From assembly GCF_000877395.1 (NCBI RefSeq), contig NZ_JYFE01000012.1, positions 1-40,383 of the forward strand: 40,383 nt of DNA. Direction: 5' to 3'. Position 1 is the stretch's first letter. Every line of letters starts with the position of its first letter. Shown here one piece after another: positions 26,204 through 34,478 of this stretch. The DNA is from Jannaschia aquimarina (GTDB lineage Bacteria; Pseudomonadota; Alphaproteobacteria; Rhodobacterales; Rhodobacteraceae). Position numbers and translations under genes: made by a program. The notes under the pieces were generated by a model. That model was not told the origin of the DNA and ran no database searches. It saw only the letters and a list, made by a program, of their open reading frames with translations.

Positions 26204-27541
26204 TCACATCGAATAGGGGATCAACAGAGAGATCACGGGGAACGCCATGATCGCCAGCAGTACCAGCACGTCCACCGTCAGAAACCGCAGGATGCCCGCG
26301 AAGATCCGGTCCAGCGGCACGTCGCGCCCGACGACATTCGCGATGACGAACACGTTCAGTCCCACGGGCGGCGTGATCAGCCCGATCTCCAGCAGCTTGA
26401 TGACGACGACGCCGAACCAGATCAGATCGAAGCCGTAGCTTTCCACCAGCGGGATCATCAGCGGCAGGGTCAGGACCATGATCCCGATCGGGTCCAGGAA
26501 CATGCCGAGCAGCAGGTAGATCAGCGCGATGGCCAGCATCAGCAGGACCGGCGAGGGCTGTGCCGCGGTGACGGCGCCGACGATCTCGGGCGCGACGCCG
26601 GTCAGCGCGATGAAGGCGACGAAGATCTTGGCCGCCGCCGCGATCAGGAAGATCGACGCGGTCTGGATCGCCGTCTCGCGGCCCGCCTCCAGCAGGCTGC
26701 GCAGGGTCAGGCGGCGTTGGGCGAACCCGATCAGGACGGCGGCGACCACGCAGACGGCGGCCGCTTCGGTCGCGGTGAAGATGCCGCCATAGATGCCGCC
26801 GACGATGATGACGAAGAGCAGGACGGCAGGCCAGGCCGCCCAGGCGGCGCGGGCCCGGTCGCGCAGGGTCGTGGTCTCGTCCGGCGTCGGCGCGGCGTCG
26901 GGGTCGCGCCAGACCCAGATGCCGATCACCAGCAGGAAGCCCAGCAGCGACAGAAGGCCGGGCAAGATGCCCGCCAGGAACAGGGACGAGATCGAGGTCT
27001 CGGTGAAGATGCCGTAGATGATGAACAGAACCGAGGGCGGGATCAGGCTGCCCAGGGTGCCCCCCGCCGCGACTGACGCGGTGGCAAGACGCTTGTCGTA
27101 GCCCATTCGCAGCATCTCGGGCGAGCAGATGCGCCCCATCGTCGAGGCGCAGGCGATGGACGACCCGGTGATCGCCGAAAAGCCGCCGCAGCCCATCACG
27201 CTCGCCATCGCCACGCCGCCCGGCACACGGGCCAGCCAGACGCGGGCGGCGTAGTAGATCTTGGTGGTGATGTCCGCCCGGTAGGCGATGTGTCCCAACG
27301 CCACGAAGAGCGGGATCATCGACAGGTCGTAGGAATGGATCAGGTCGAACGAGTTCGAGAAGATCATAGAGACGGTGGGCCGCAGCGCCCGCAGCGGCGT
27401 GAAATCCCCGGTGCGGAATGCGAACAGCACGAAGCTGCCCATCGCCGCGACACCCGCCAGCGCAAAGGCGATCGGCACCCGGATCGCGAGCAGGCCGATG
27501 ACGGCGGCAAAGGCCACCAGGCCGATCGTGCCTCCGTCCAT
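26204..27541 (-). CDS. dctM: TRAP transporter large permease (DctM)
   Basis: A 445-residue integral membrane protein with about 12 hydrophobic segments, the ion-coupled transport subunit of a DctPQM system. Family hallmarks are FSAITGSSIACASTMGRI in the first half, GGTLGSLIPPSVLFIIYG, FTATEAAAV, and the second-half repeat LITPPVGLNVFV with LYLLLG-type helices. Its ATG follows the dctQ TAG with no gap. It works with the DctQ at 27542 and the DctP at 28109, and is joined downstream to iclR and the beta-oxidation genes. The likely substrate is the acid degraded by that operon, probably a medium-chain dicarboxylate; this is inference. Confidence 0.94.
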   Translation of the reverse strand: MDGGTIGLVAFAAVIGLLAIRVPIAFALAGVAAMGSFVLFAFRTGDFTPLRALRPTVSMIFSNSFDLIHSYDLSMIPLFVALGHIAYRADITTKIYYAARVWLARVPGGVAMASVMGCGGFSAITGSSIACASTMGRICSPEMLRMGYDKRLATASVAAGGTLGSLIPPSVLFIIYGIFTETSISSLFLAGILPGLLSLLGFLLVIGIWVWRDPDAAPTPDETTTLRDRARAAWAAWPAVLLFVIIVGGIYGGIFTATEAAAVCVVAAVLIGFAQRRLTLRSLLEAGRETAIQTASIFLIAAAAKIFVAFIALTGVAPEIVGAVTAAQPSPVLLMLAIALIYLLLGMFLDPIGIMVLTLPLMIPLVESYGFDLIWFGVVVIKLLEIGLITPPVGLNVFVIANVVGRDVPLDRIFAGILRFLTVDVLVLLAIMAFPVISLLIPYSM

Positions 27542-28063
27542 CTAGGGGTCCTCCAGCAGGTCCTTGGCCGTCTCGGGCGCGTCCAGATGCCCGCCCGCCC
27601 GGATCGTCCGCAGGTCGCCCGCGACCATCACCGCCAGCCGCAGCCAGCAGAAGGACAAGCCCACCAGGAAGACCACTCGGCCGGGCCATTTCGGCAGCGA
27701 CAGCTCTCCGAAGAAGAATGTGCCCGACTGCAGGGTCGAGGCCGCCTCGCGCCACCCGGCCCAGATCAGCGGCGCCAGCGCGAAGAGGCCGAACAGGCTG
27801 CCGAAGACGATCAGGTAGTCCTGCAGGCGCGCGGGCATCATCTTGGTCACGAACTCGACCACGATATGCGACCGGGCGGCCGTCGCGGCCGCCAATGGCA
27901 GCACGATGGCCGCCACCATCAATTCGCGCACCATGACGATGGCGTCGGGGATCCCCGTGTTGAACGCCGCCCGCGCCACGACGTTCGCAGTGATCAACAG
28001 GCCGAGGCCCGCGATCGCGAAGACCGACAGGTCAAGCAGCAGCCGTTCGATCCGTGCCAGCAT
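27542..28063 (-). CDS. dctQ: TRAP transporter small permease (DctQ)
   Basis: A 173-residue membrane protein with four hydrophobic helices (about 10-32, 45-65, 85-105, 125-148), the normal DctQ architecture. The segment GIPDAIVMVRELMVAAIVLPLA and the following HIVVEF motif are typical. It bridges DctP and DctM during transport. No strong Shine-Dalgarno precedes its ATG, and a stable hairpin separates it from dctP. Both fit lower expression than the binding protein. It ends in TAG directly abutting the dctM ATG. Confidence 0.92.
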   Translation of the reverse strand: MLARIERLLLDLSVFAIAGLGLLITANVVARAAFNTGIPDAIVMVRELMVAAIVLPLAAATAARSHIVVEFVTKMMPARLQDYLIVFGSLFGLFALAPLIWAGWREAASTLQSGTFFFGELSLPKWPGRVVFLVGLSFCWLRLAVMVAGDLRTIRAGGHLDAPETAKDLLEDP

Positions 28064-28080
28064 GGGTCAGCCCGCCAAGG

Positions 28081-28100
28081 GGGGCGCCCGAAGGCGCCCC
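28081..28100 (-). other. Intergenic hairpin between dctP and dctQ
   Basis: GGGGCGCC (28081-28088) and GGCGCCCC (28093-28100) form a perfect 8-bp stem. On the transcribed minus strand the loop is UUCG closed by C-G, a very stable tetraloop. It begins 8 bases after the dctP stop. There is no U-tract, so it more likely protects the dctP mRNA 3' end or attenuates than fully terminates. Confidence 0.65.
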
Positions 28101-28108
28101 GCTCCGGC

Positions 28109-29146
28109 TCAGCTCCGCTCCCAGGGGTAGCCCTGGCTGTCGCGCAGACCTTCGTACTTTTCGAGCAGCGCGCGGTATTCCTCCAGCAGCGCCGCGCCGT
28201 CGAGGCCCATGTCGTTCGCGTTCTCCACCCACTCGTCGACATAGGTGCGCCCGCGCTCGATCAGGGCGTCGCGCTCGGCGGCGTCCAGCTCGATGATCTC
28301 CACGCCGGCCGCGCGCATCGTCTCGATGGCGGCCTCGTTGTCGGCCGTGACCAGTTCGCCCATCTTGTCGGCCATTGCGACGCCCGCATCGTTCAGAGCG
28401 GTCTTCACGTCGTCCGGCAGGCCATCATAGACGTCCTTGTTCATGAAGATGCCAAGCGCCCCGACCTGTCCCCAATCCAGCAGCGTGTAGGAGGTCATCA
28501 CCTCCTGCTGCTTGAGCGCGGCGACCGCGTAGGAATAGCCCTGCGAACAGTCCAGAAGGCCGGTATCGAGCCCCTGATAGGCGTCGTAGATCGACATCGC
28601 GACCATGTTGGCGCCCAGATCGCCGAAGGTCTTGCCGTAGGCGCCGACGCCCCGGACCTTGAGCCCCTCGATATCGGCGACGCTGCGGATGGCGGCGTCC
28701 TTGCAGCCGATATTCACCGCGCTCGTGGTGAAGGTCCCCAGATAGACGAGGTTCTGGTCCGCAAGGCTCGCCTGGATCGCCTCCGAGCCGCGCATCAGCT
28801 CGTCGGTGGCGCGCATGCCGACCCAGGGATCGGCGTTCTGCAGCGGCAGGTCGGCGATTCCGTAGCCCACCATTTCCTGCGGGAAGTAGACGCCGATGAT
28901 TGTGCCCAGATCGGCGACGCCGTCGGAGATGGACTGGCGCGCGGCATTGGCCTTGAACAGGGCGCCGCCCCACTGGACGTCGATCTGAAGGTCGGCATTG
29001 GCCTCGGCGGTGTCCACGAAGTGTTGCAGCGCCGCGGCCCGTGCGCCCCGGTTCGGCCCGGCCTCGCCCAGGATCAGGTTCGTCTGGGCCCATGCCGCGC
29101 CCACCGACAGGCCGAGCGCCACGGCCGCCGTGCAAAGTCGTCTCAT
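28109..29146 (-). CDS. dctP: TRAP transporter substrate-binding protein (DctP)
   Basis: A 345-residue periplasmic binding protein with a Sec signal peptide (cleavage near AWA-QT, about residue 20). The DctP-family core includes SISDGVADLGTI, a conserved arginine that usually binds the substrate carboxylate in IEGLKVRGVGAYG, and GLDTGLLDCSQGYSYAVAALKQQEVM. A strong Shine-Dalgarno (GGGAGGAG) and a palindrome at 29164-29187 lie just upstream. It is the first gene of the operon dctP-dctQ-dctM-iclR. The context argues that it captures a carboxylic acid destined for the CoA ligase and beta-oxidation enzymes downstream. Confidence 0.93.
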   Translation of the reverse strand: MRRLCTAAVALGLSVGAAWAQTNLILGEAGPNRGARAAALQHFVDTAEANADLQIDVQWGGALFKANAARQSISDGVADLGTIIGVYFPQEMVGYGIADLPLQNADPWVGMRATDELMRGSEAIQASLADQNLVYLGTFTTSAVNIGCKDAAIRSVADIEGLKVRGVGAYGKTFGDLGANMVAMSIYDAYQGLDTGLLDCSQGYSYAVAALKQQEVMTSYTLLDWGQVGALGIFMNKDVYDGLPDDVKTALNDAGVAMADKMGELVTADNEAAIETMRAAGVEIIELDAAERDALIERGRTYVDEWVENANDMGLDGAALLEEYRALLEKYEGLRDSQGYPWERS

Positions 29147-29163
29147 TATGTCTCCTCCCTATG

Positions 29164-29187
29164 CCTGTTCCGCTATGCGAAATAGCG
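29164..29187. promoter_or_regulatory. Palindromic operator candidate upstream of dctP (IclR site)
   Basis: TTCCGC (29168-29173) and GCGAAA (29177-29182) form an imperfect dyad (one mismatch) around TAT, the same layout as the site at 25389-25405. CGCTAT (29171-29176) and ATAGCG (29182-29187) form a second, overlapping perfect dyad around GCGAA. The decamer CCTGTTCCGC is shared exactly with the other site. It lies 18-41 bases upstream of the dctP ATG, a position suited to blocking or positioning RNA polymerase. Confidence 0.6.
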
Positions 29188-29244
29188 TTCGGCTGATTGA
29201 AACGTTAGGAGGTCGCGCCCGCGCTGGCAAGCATCCCGTCCGCC

Positions 29245-31347
29245 CTATCCCGAAGCGGGCTGCCCCCGCCCCAGGATCTGTCGCAGGGCCGTCGGCAGCA
29301 CCAGCACGACGCCGATTGCGGTTGGCCACGGGCTCGGCGCGACCAGCAGGATCGCCGCCACCGCCATCAGCGCCCGCTCGAAGGCGTAGAGCGGCCCGAA
29401 CAGCCAGCCCGCAAAGGCGGCAGACAGCGCGTAGATCCCCGCCATCGCGCCCAGAGTCGCGAGCCAGAATTCGCCCCAGGTGAACCCGTCCACCACGATC
29501 AGCAACGACGGAGAGAACACGAAGACGAAGGGCACCAGCACCTTGCCCATCCCCAGCCGGAACGCCGTGTTGCCCGCCTTGAACGGATCCGCCCCCGCGA
29601 TCCCCGCCGCCGCATAGGCGGCCAGCGCCACCGGCGGCGTGATGTCCGCCAACACGCCGTAATAGAAGACGAAGAAGTGGGCCACGATGGGCTGCACCCC
29701 CAGCGCGCCAAGGATCGGGGCGGCGATGGCGATCATGATCAGGTAGTTCGCCGTGGTCGGGATGCCGCAGCCCATCAGCACGCAGACCAGCGCCGTCATG
29801 AGCAGCGTGAACAGCAGCGTCAGACCCGCCGGGTCGGTCAGGAACGGCACGATGGGCGTCACCGCCTCGGCCCATTGCCCTGCGGTCGAGGTGACCAGAT
29901 AGACGATCTTGAAGCCGACGCCGGTCAGCGTGACGACCCCGATGATGACGCCCACCAGCGCGGCGGCCGCCGTCACCGACAGCGACATCCGCGCGCCCTG
30001 CACGAACGCGTCGATCAGGTCGCGCCAGCCCAGCCGGCAGGTCGGGTTCATCCAGCCCAGCCGCGCAAGCCCGGTCTGCGCCAGACCCACCGCGATGCAG
30101 GACAGGATGCCCCAGAAGGCGGCGTTGTAGGGCGTGCGTCCCGAAAGCAGGATCGACACCAGCAGGATGAGCGGCACCACCGTGAGCCAGTCGCGGGCCA
30201 GCACGGCCATCACGCGCGGGATCTCGTCGCGGCTCAGGCCCCGCAGACCGCGGCGCTTGGCCTCCAGGTGGACCTGAACGATCACGCCGAAGAAGTGCAT
30301 GAAGGCGGGCACCAGCGCCGCCGTCAGGATCGTCGTCAGCGGGACGCCCAGATATTCGATCATCAGGAAGGCGACGGCGCCCATGACGGGTGGCGTGATC
30401 TGCCCCCCGGTCGAGGCGGCGGCCTCCACGGCGGCGGCGAAATGCTTCGGGTAGCCGATCTTGCGCATCGCCGGGATCGTCAGCGCGCCGGTCGTCACCG
30501 TGTTCGCGATCGACGAGCCCGAGATCGAGCCAAGCATCGCCGAAGACAGCACCGACACCTTCGCGGGCCCGCCCGAGAACCGCCCCGCCACGGCCGAGGC
30601 CATGTCGATGAACAACTGCCCCAGCCCGATCCGCGTCGCCAGTACGCCGAACAGGACGAAGTGGAACACGTAGGTCGAGATGACGATCAGCGCGGTGCCG
30701 TAGATGCCCTGGCTGGTCAGGTAGAGATGGTTGACGATGTTGCTCCAGGACGCGCCGGGATGTTGCAGCACGCCGGGCATCGACTGACCGAAATAGGCGT
30801 AGGCCATGAACAACAGCGCGATGACGGGCAGCGGCCAGCCCATCGCCCGCCGCGTCGCCTCCAGCAGGACGAGGATCAGGATCGTGCCCATCGTCAGGTC
30901 GGTGGCGTTCGGGTTGCCGACCCGAAAGGCGAGGTCGTCGTAGATCCAGGCGACGTAATAGGCCGACACGATCCCCAGGATCGCCAGGGCCCAGTCCCAG
31001 ACCGGCAGGCCCAGTGGCCTCAGCAGGCCGGGCTCGGTCTCGCCCCGGCCCCAGATCGCGAAGGACAGAAAGATCAGGCCCAGGGTGAAGGACAGATGCA
31101 GGCCCATATGGTTGGTGGCCCGCGGGATGCCGAACCCGGCGGTGTAGGTGTGGTAGACCGACAGGACGAAGAGCGCGACGGTGATCGCGCGGGTCAGGGG
31201 TTTGCTCAGGGGGCGAAAGCGGCTCTCGGGGTCGAAGCGTTCCTCGATCTCGCGCAGCTCCTCGGCGCTCAACTCGCGGTCCGTCTCCGCCTGTCCGGCC
31301 CCCCGGCCCTGACCTGACGCGCCCGCGCCGCTGCGTTGCTCGGCCAT
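29245..31347 (-). CDS. TRAP transporter fused permease (DctQM, 4TM/12TM), TAXI type
   Basis: A 700-residue membrane protein in which the small and large TRAP permeases are one chain, the usual form for TAXI-type systems. A hydrophilic N-terminus (about 1-45) leads to the DctQ-like helices. The DctM-like part carries AMLGSISGSSIANTVTTGALTIP, AAASTGGQITPPVMGAVAF, GCGIPTTANYL and ADITPPVALAAYAAAGIAGADP. The ATG at 31347 has GGAGGG 8 bases upstream. It follows the TAXI binding-protein gene across a short hairpin-containing gap and ends 98 bases before the next dctP. Substrates of characterised TAXI systems include glutamate and 2-oxoglutarate, but the substrate here is unknown. Confidence 0.94.
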   Translation of the reverse strand: MAEQRSGAGASGQGRGAGQAETDRELSAEELREIEERFDPESRFRPLSKPLTRAITVALFVLSVYHTYTAGFGIPRATNHMGLHLSFTLGLIFLSFAIWGRGETEPGLLRPLGLPVWDWALAILGIVSAYYVAWIYDDLAFRVGNPNATDLTMGTILILVLLEATRRAMGWPLPVIALLFMAYAYFGQSMPGVLQHPGASWSNIVNHLYLTSQGIYGTALIVISTYVFHFVLFGVLATRIGLGQLFIDMASAVAGRFSGGPAKVSVLSSAMLGSISGSSIANTVTTGALTIPAMRKIGYPKHFAAAVEAAASTGGQITPPVMGAVAFLMIEYLGVPLTTILTAALVPAFMHFFGVIVQVHLEAKRRGLRGLSRDEIPRVMAVLARDWLTVVPLILLVSILLSGRTPYNAAFWGILSCIAVGLAQTGLARLGWMNPTCRLGWRDLIDAFVQGARMSLSVTAAAALVGVIIGVVTLTGVGFKIVYLVTSTAGQWAEAVTPIVPFLTDPAGLTLLFTLLMTALVCVLMGCGIPTTANYLIMIAIAAPILGALGVQPIVAHFFVFYYGVLADITPPVALAAYAAAGIAGADPFKAGNTAFRLGMGKVLVPFVFVFSPSLLIVVDGFTWGEFWLATLGAMAGIYALSAAFAGWLFGPLYAFERALMAVAAILLVAPSPWPTAIGVVLVLPTALRQILGRGQPASG

Positions 31348-31369
31348 GTCCCGCCCTCCGGATGGAATT

Positions 31370-31394
31370 CGGGGGGCGCAATCGGCGCCCCCCG
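31370..31394 (-). other. Intergenic hairpin between the TAXI binding-protein gene and dctQM
   Basis: CGGGGGGCGC (31370-31379) pairs perfectly with GCGCCCCCCG (31385-31394) around the 5-base loop AATCG. It starts 8 bases after the stop of the binding-protein gene and ends 22 bases before the permease ATG. No U-tract follows. The position matches the hairpins at 28081-28100 and 35316-35348 in the other two TRAP operons. Confidence 0.65.
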
Positions 31395-31402
31395 TCTGGT
31401 CT

Positions 31403-32410
31403 TTACTGAAGCAGGCCCGCTTCGAGGTAGAAACGTTCCGCGCCGGGGTGCAGCGGGATGCCGATCCCGTCCAGCGCCGTCTCCGGCGTGATCTGGGCGC
31501 CCTTGGCGTGGCCCGCATCCAGCAGCTTCCGCGTGTTCTCGTTCCAGAGCGCGGCCGTGATCTGGTAGATCAGCTCCTCGGGCTGGTTGGCGCTGGTGAT
31601 CCACTGCGCGCCCACCGAAATCGTGGCCGTATCCGCATCGACGCCTTCATAGGTCCCGGCCGGGATCAGGTCCTCGGCGAAGAAGCCGTATTCCTCGAAG
31701 ATGCCTTCCGCCTCGGCGCCCGCAATGGGGACGAGAGTGATCTCGTGCTGGCTGGCCAGCTCGGCGATGCCGCCCGCCGGGAAGCCGCCCACGAAGAAGA
31801 AGGCGTCCAGCGCGCCGTCGCGCATCCGCTCGCCGGCCTGGTTTGGCTTGAGGTATTCGGGCTCGATATCCTCTTCGGACAGGCCGTAGGCGTCCAGGAT
31901 GATCCGTGCGTCCACCAGCGTGCCGGATCCCGGCTCGTCCAGGCTGACGCGCTTGCCCGCCAGGTCGGCGACCGAAGCGATGCCCGCATCCGCGCTCGCG
32001 ACCAGGTGGATCGATTCCGGGTAGAGGTTGGCGATGGCGCGCAGCTCCTCGACGGCGTCCCGGCCCTCCCAGATGCCGGTGCCGGTCTGCGCCCAGGTGG
32101 CGACGTCCGATTGCGCGAAGCCCGATTCCAGCGCGCCGCCCGCGATGGCGTTCACGTTGGCGACCGAGCCGTTCGCCGACAGCGCCGAGGCCACCAGACC
32201 CGGGACGCCGCAGGATCCGCCCTCCTCGCAGGGGCGCGATCCCGGCGGGTTCGAGATGGCGTTCGCGATCAGACCGCCTATCGGATAATAGGTCCCCGCC
32301 GTGCCCCCCGTCCCGATGCGGAAGAATTGCGGTGCCTGCGCCAATGCGGCGCCCGCCACGCCGACGGCCGCCACTACAGCGGCAAGGATCACGGATCGTC
32401 TTGACGTCAT
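31403..32410 (-). CDS. TAXI-family TRAP transporter substrate-binding protein
   Basis: A 335-residue periplasmic binding protein of the TAXI family, with a signal peptide ending near AGAALA-QA (about residue 25). The diagnostic N-terminal motif RIGTGGTAGTYYPIGGLIAN follows directly. A typical central segment is LAGKRVSLDEPGSGTLVDAR, and the C-terminus has GIPLHPGAERFYLE. Two cysteines (CEEGGSC, about 61-67) could form a disulfide in the periplasm. GGAGAG precedes the ATG. It lies 110 bases after the racemase-family stop, a gap with two small hairpins that could separate transcripts, and pairs with the fused DctQM downstream. Confidence 0.94.
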   Translation of the reverse strand: MTSRRSVILAAVVAAVGVAGAALAQAPQFFRIGTGGTAGTYYPIGGLIANAISNPPGSRPCEEGGSCGVPGLVASALSANGSVANVNAIAGGALESGFAQSDVATWAQTGTGIWEGRDAVEELRAIANLYPESIHLVASADAGIASVADLAGKRVSLDEPGSGTLVDARIILDAYGLSEEDIEPEYLKPNQAGERMRDGALDAFFFVGGFPAGGIAELASQHEITLVPIAGAEAEGIFEEYGFFAEDLIPAGTYEGVDADTATISVGAQWITSANQPEELIYQITAALWNENTRKLLDAGHAKGAQITPETALDGIGIPLHPGAERFYLEAGLLQ

Positions 32411-32431
32411 TGGAGTCTCTCCTGCTTGTCA

Positions 32432-32447
32432 CGGCCCGGGCGGGCCG
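32432..32447. other. Small hairpin upstream of the TAXI gene
   Basis: CGGCCCG (32432-32438) and CGGGCCG (32441-32447) are exact complements separated by GG. It sits in the 110-base gap between the racemase-family gene and the TAXI gene and could be a terminator stem or leader structure. There is no T-run. Confidence 0.35.
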
Positions 32448-32501
32448 CCTCCCTGCGCCATCCTCATGTGCCGTCAGGTCACTTGGCAAGCGCCATTCGC
32501 G

Positions 32502-32516
32502 GCACCGCGCCGGTGC
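32502..32516 (-). terminator. Weak terminator-like hairpin after the racemase-family gene
   Basis: GCACCG (32502-32507) and CGGTGC (32511-32516) pair around CGC, beginning 4 bases after the stop of the gene at 32521-33168. The stem is short (6 bp) and no U-tract follows, so any termination would be weak. Confidence 0.3.
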
Positions 32517-32520
32517 GGGC

Positions 32521-33168
32521 CTACCCGGCTGTCAGGAACTCGCGCCGCACGAGACCCGGTCGCAGCGCCTCCAGCGCCGTCAGGATGTGGTGGACCGGCC
32601 GCTCCGTCGCCATGCGCAGCGCGGGCGCGAAGGGCGGCAGGTTGGTGCATTCCAGCACGACGGCCTCTTGGTCGGTGAGGTTCTGGTGCACGGTCGCGAC
32701 CACCTCCGCCTCGGCGCGTGCGAAGTCGATCCGGTCGCGGCCGTTGCCGATCACGTCGCGCAGATGCCCGTCCGGCGGCAGCCCCGTGAAGGCAACGTTG
32801 CGCCAGCCCGCCAGATGCGCCGGGCCCAGCGCACAGGCATCGTAGGTCAGCAGCAGGCTCTCTTCGACCGGCGGCGCGTTCAGGACCGAGGCCAGGAACG
32901 GCCGGTCCGCGAGCCGAGCGAGATGGTCGTGCCACGGCGCCAGGAATCCGCAGGAGGTGGTGACCAGCTCGCCCCGCGCGCGCGCCAGAGCCGCCTCGAA
33001 CGGCGCGACGTCCAGAAGCTCCGGCTGCCAATGCACCGCCTGCGCCACGGTGACCGGTACGCGCAGGATCTCGACCGGCTCGCGGTAGCTGGCGGGGCAG
33101 GCCACGTCGCCCGGGATCCGCGGAAAGGCCGTGTCCAGCATCAGCACGGTCAGGGCGGGCGCCGCCAT
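32521..33168 (-). CDS. Aspartate/glutamate racemase superfamily protein
   Basis: A 215-residue cytoplasmic protein. The N-terminal LDTAFPRIPGD segment (about 11-21) is typical of an uncharacterised Asp/Glu/hydantoin-racemase-like subgroup. Two cysteines sit where the catalytic pair of this superfamily is expected: Cys73 in TTSCGFLAPW and Cys174 in LECTNLPPF. Members racemise amino acids or hydantoins, isomerise maleate or decarboxylate arylmalonate; which applies here cannot be read off. The ATG at 33168 lies 2 bases after the dctM stop, so it is cotranscribed with a DctPQM TRAP transporter and the DadA-like oxidoreductase. Together they suggest use of a D-amino acid or related imported compound. 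Confidence 0.82.
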   Translation of the reverse strand: MAAPALTVLMLDTAFPRIPGDVACPASYREPVEILRVPVTVAQAVHWQPELLDVAPFEAALARARGELVTTSCGFLAPWHDHLARLADRPFLASVLNAPPVEESLLLTYDACALGPAHLAGWRNVAFTGLPPDGHLRDVIGNGRDRIDFARAEAEVVATVHQNLTDQEAVVLECTNLPPFAPALRMATERPVHHILTALEALRPGLVRREFLTAG

Positions 33169-33170
33169 CC

Positions 33171-34478
33171 CTAGCGCTGGGCCGCCACGAATTCGGGCAG
33201 CCAGGTCGCAAGCTCGGGGAAGATCACCAGGATCACCACCATTAGCAGCATAAGCCCCACCATCGGCAGCGCGACCTTGGCGATGTAGCCGATCTCGTGC
33301 CCGGTCATGCCCTGCAGCACGAACAGGTTGAACCCGATGGGCGGCGTGACCTGAGCCATCTCGACCACGACGACGACGAAGATGCCGAACCAGATCAGGT
33401 CGATTCCGGCGGCGCGCACCATCGGCTCCACGATCGCGATGGTCAGAACGATCGAAGAGATCCCGTCCAGGAACATTCCGAGGATGATGTAGAACAGCGT
33501 CAGCGCCGCGATCAGCGTGACCGGAGACAGCTCCAGTGTCTCGATGAACTCGGCCAGCGCGCGGGGCAGGCCGGTGAATCCCATCGACAGCGACAGGAAC
33601 GCCGCACCCATCAGGATCAGCGCGATCATGGCCGAGGTCCGCGTGGCCCCCATCAGCGCGGTGGTGAAGGTCTCCCAGGTCAGGCTCCGCTGCGCTGCCG
33701 CCAGAAGCAGCGCGCCGATCACGCCGACGGCGGCGGCCTCGGTCGCGGTGGCGTAGCCTAGGAACATGGACCCGATCACCACCGTCACCAGCGACATGAC
33801 CGGAATCAGAAAGCGGCTCTCGCGGAACCGCTCGCCCAGCGGCATGGCCGGTTCGGGGACGGCGCGCTCGCTCGGCCGGGCGTAGTGCATGACGACGATG
33901 TAGCTTGCAAACAGGCCCGCCAGGACGAGACCCGGCAGGACGCCCGCGATGAAGAGGCTGGTGATGCTCTCGTTTATCGAGACGCCGTAGACGATCAGCG
34001 CCAGCGATGGAGGGATCATCAGGCCCAGCGTCGCCGCGCCCGCCAGCGTGCCGATGACCATATGTTCGGGATAGCCGCGCGCGCGCAGCTCCGGGATCGA
34101 CATCTTGCCCACCGTGGTCAGCGTCGCCGCCGACGAACCCGACACGGCCGCAAACAGCGTGCATCCCGCGATGTTGGTATGCAGCAGCCCCCCCGGCAGC
34201 CCCCGCACCCAAGGCGCGAGGCCGCGGAACATGTCCTCGGACAGGCGCGTGCGGTAGAGGATCTCTCCCATCCAGATGAAGAGCGGCAGCGCCGTCAGCG
34301 TCCAGGACGACGACATCGCCCAGATCGTCGTCACCATCGCGTCGCCCGCGGGCCGCACGGTGAACAGCTCCATCCCGACCCAGGCCACGCCCATCAGCGC
34401 AAGGCCCACCCAGACCGAACCGCCCAGAAGCAGGAACAGCGTGAACAGGAAGATGATCGTCGCCGCGAGTTCGGTCAT
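33171..34478 (-). CDS. dctM: TRAP transporter large permease (DctM)
   Basis: A 435-residue membrane protein with about 12 hydrophobic helices. Family motifs are FAAVSGSSAATLTTVGKMSIPEL, GAATLGLMIPPSLALIVYG, ATATEAAAVGV and the second-half repeat QVTPPIGFNLFVLQG. It is the transport subunit of the DctPQM system encoded at 33171-36323. The ATG at 34478 overlaps the dctQ stop as ATGA. It is distinct in sequence from the DctM at 26204, so the two systems are not a recent duplication. Confidence 0.94.
   Translation of the reverse strand: MTELAATIIFLFTLFLLLGGSVWVGLALMGVAWVGMELFTVRPAGDAMVTTIWAMSSSWTLTALPLFIWMGEILYRTRLSEDMFRGLAPWVRGLPGGLLHTNIAGCTLFAAVSGSSAATLTTVGKMSIPELRARGYPEHMVIGTLAGAATLGLMIPPSLALIVYGVSINESITSLFIAGVLPGLVLAGLFASYIVVMHYARPSERAVPEPAMPLGERFRESRFLIPVMSLVTVVIGSMFLGYATATEAAAVGVIGALLLAAAQRSLTWETFTTALMGATRTSAMIALILMGAAFLSLSMGFTGLPRALAEFIETLELSPVTLIAALTLFYIILGMFLDGISSIVLTIAIVEPMVRAAGIDLIWFGIFVVVVVEMAQVTPPIGFNLFVLQGMTGHEIGYIAKVALPMVGLMLLMVVILVIFPELATWLPEFVAAQR

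Noticed and set aside
26199-27755. Upstream extension of iclR giving a 782-residue protein
   Set aside because: It overlaps dctM out of frame and has no domain; the winged helix begins right after the ATG at 26198.
29159-31381. An alternative 740-codon minus-strand frame over the fused TRAP permease
   Set aside because: It lacks hydrophobic helices and is Arg/Gly/Asp-rich; the frame ending at 29245 encodes the recognisable permease.
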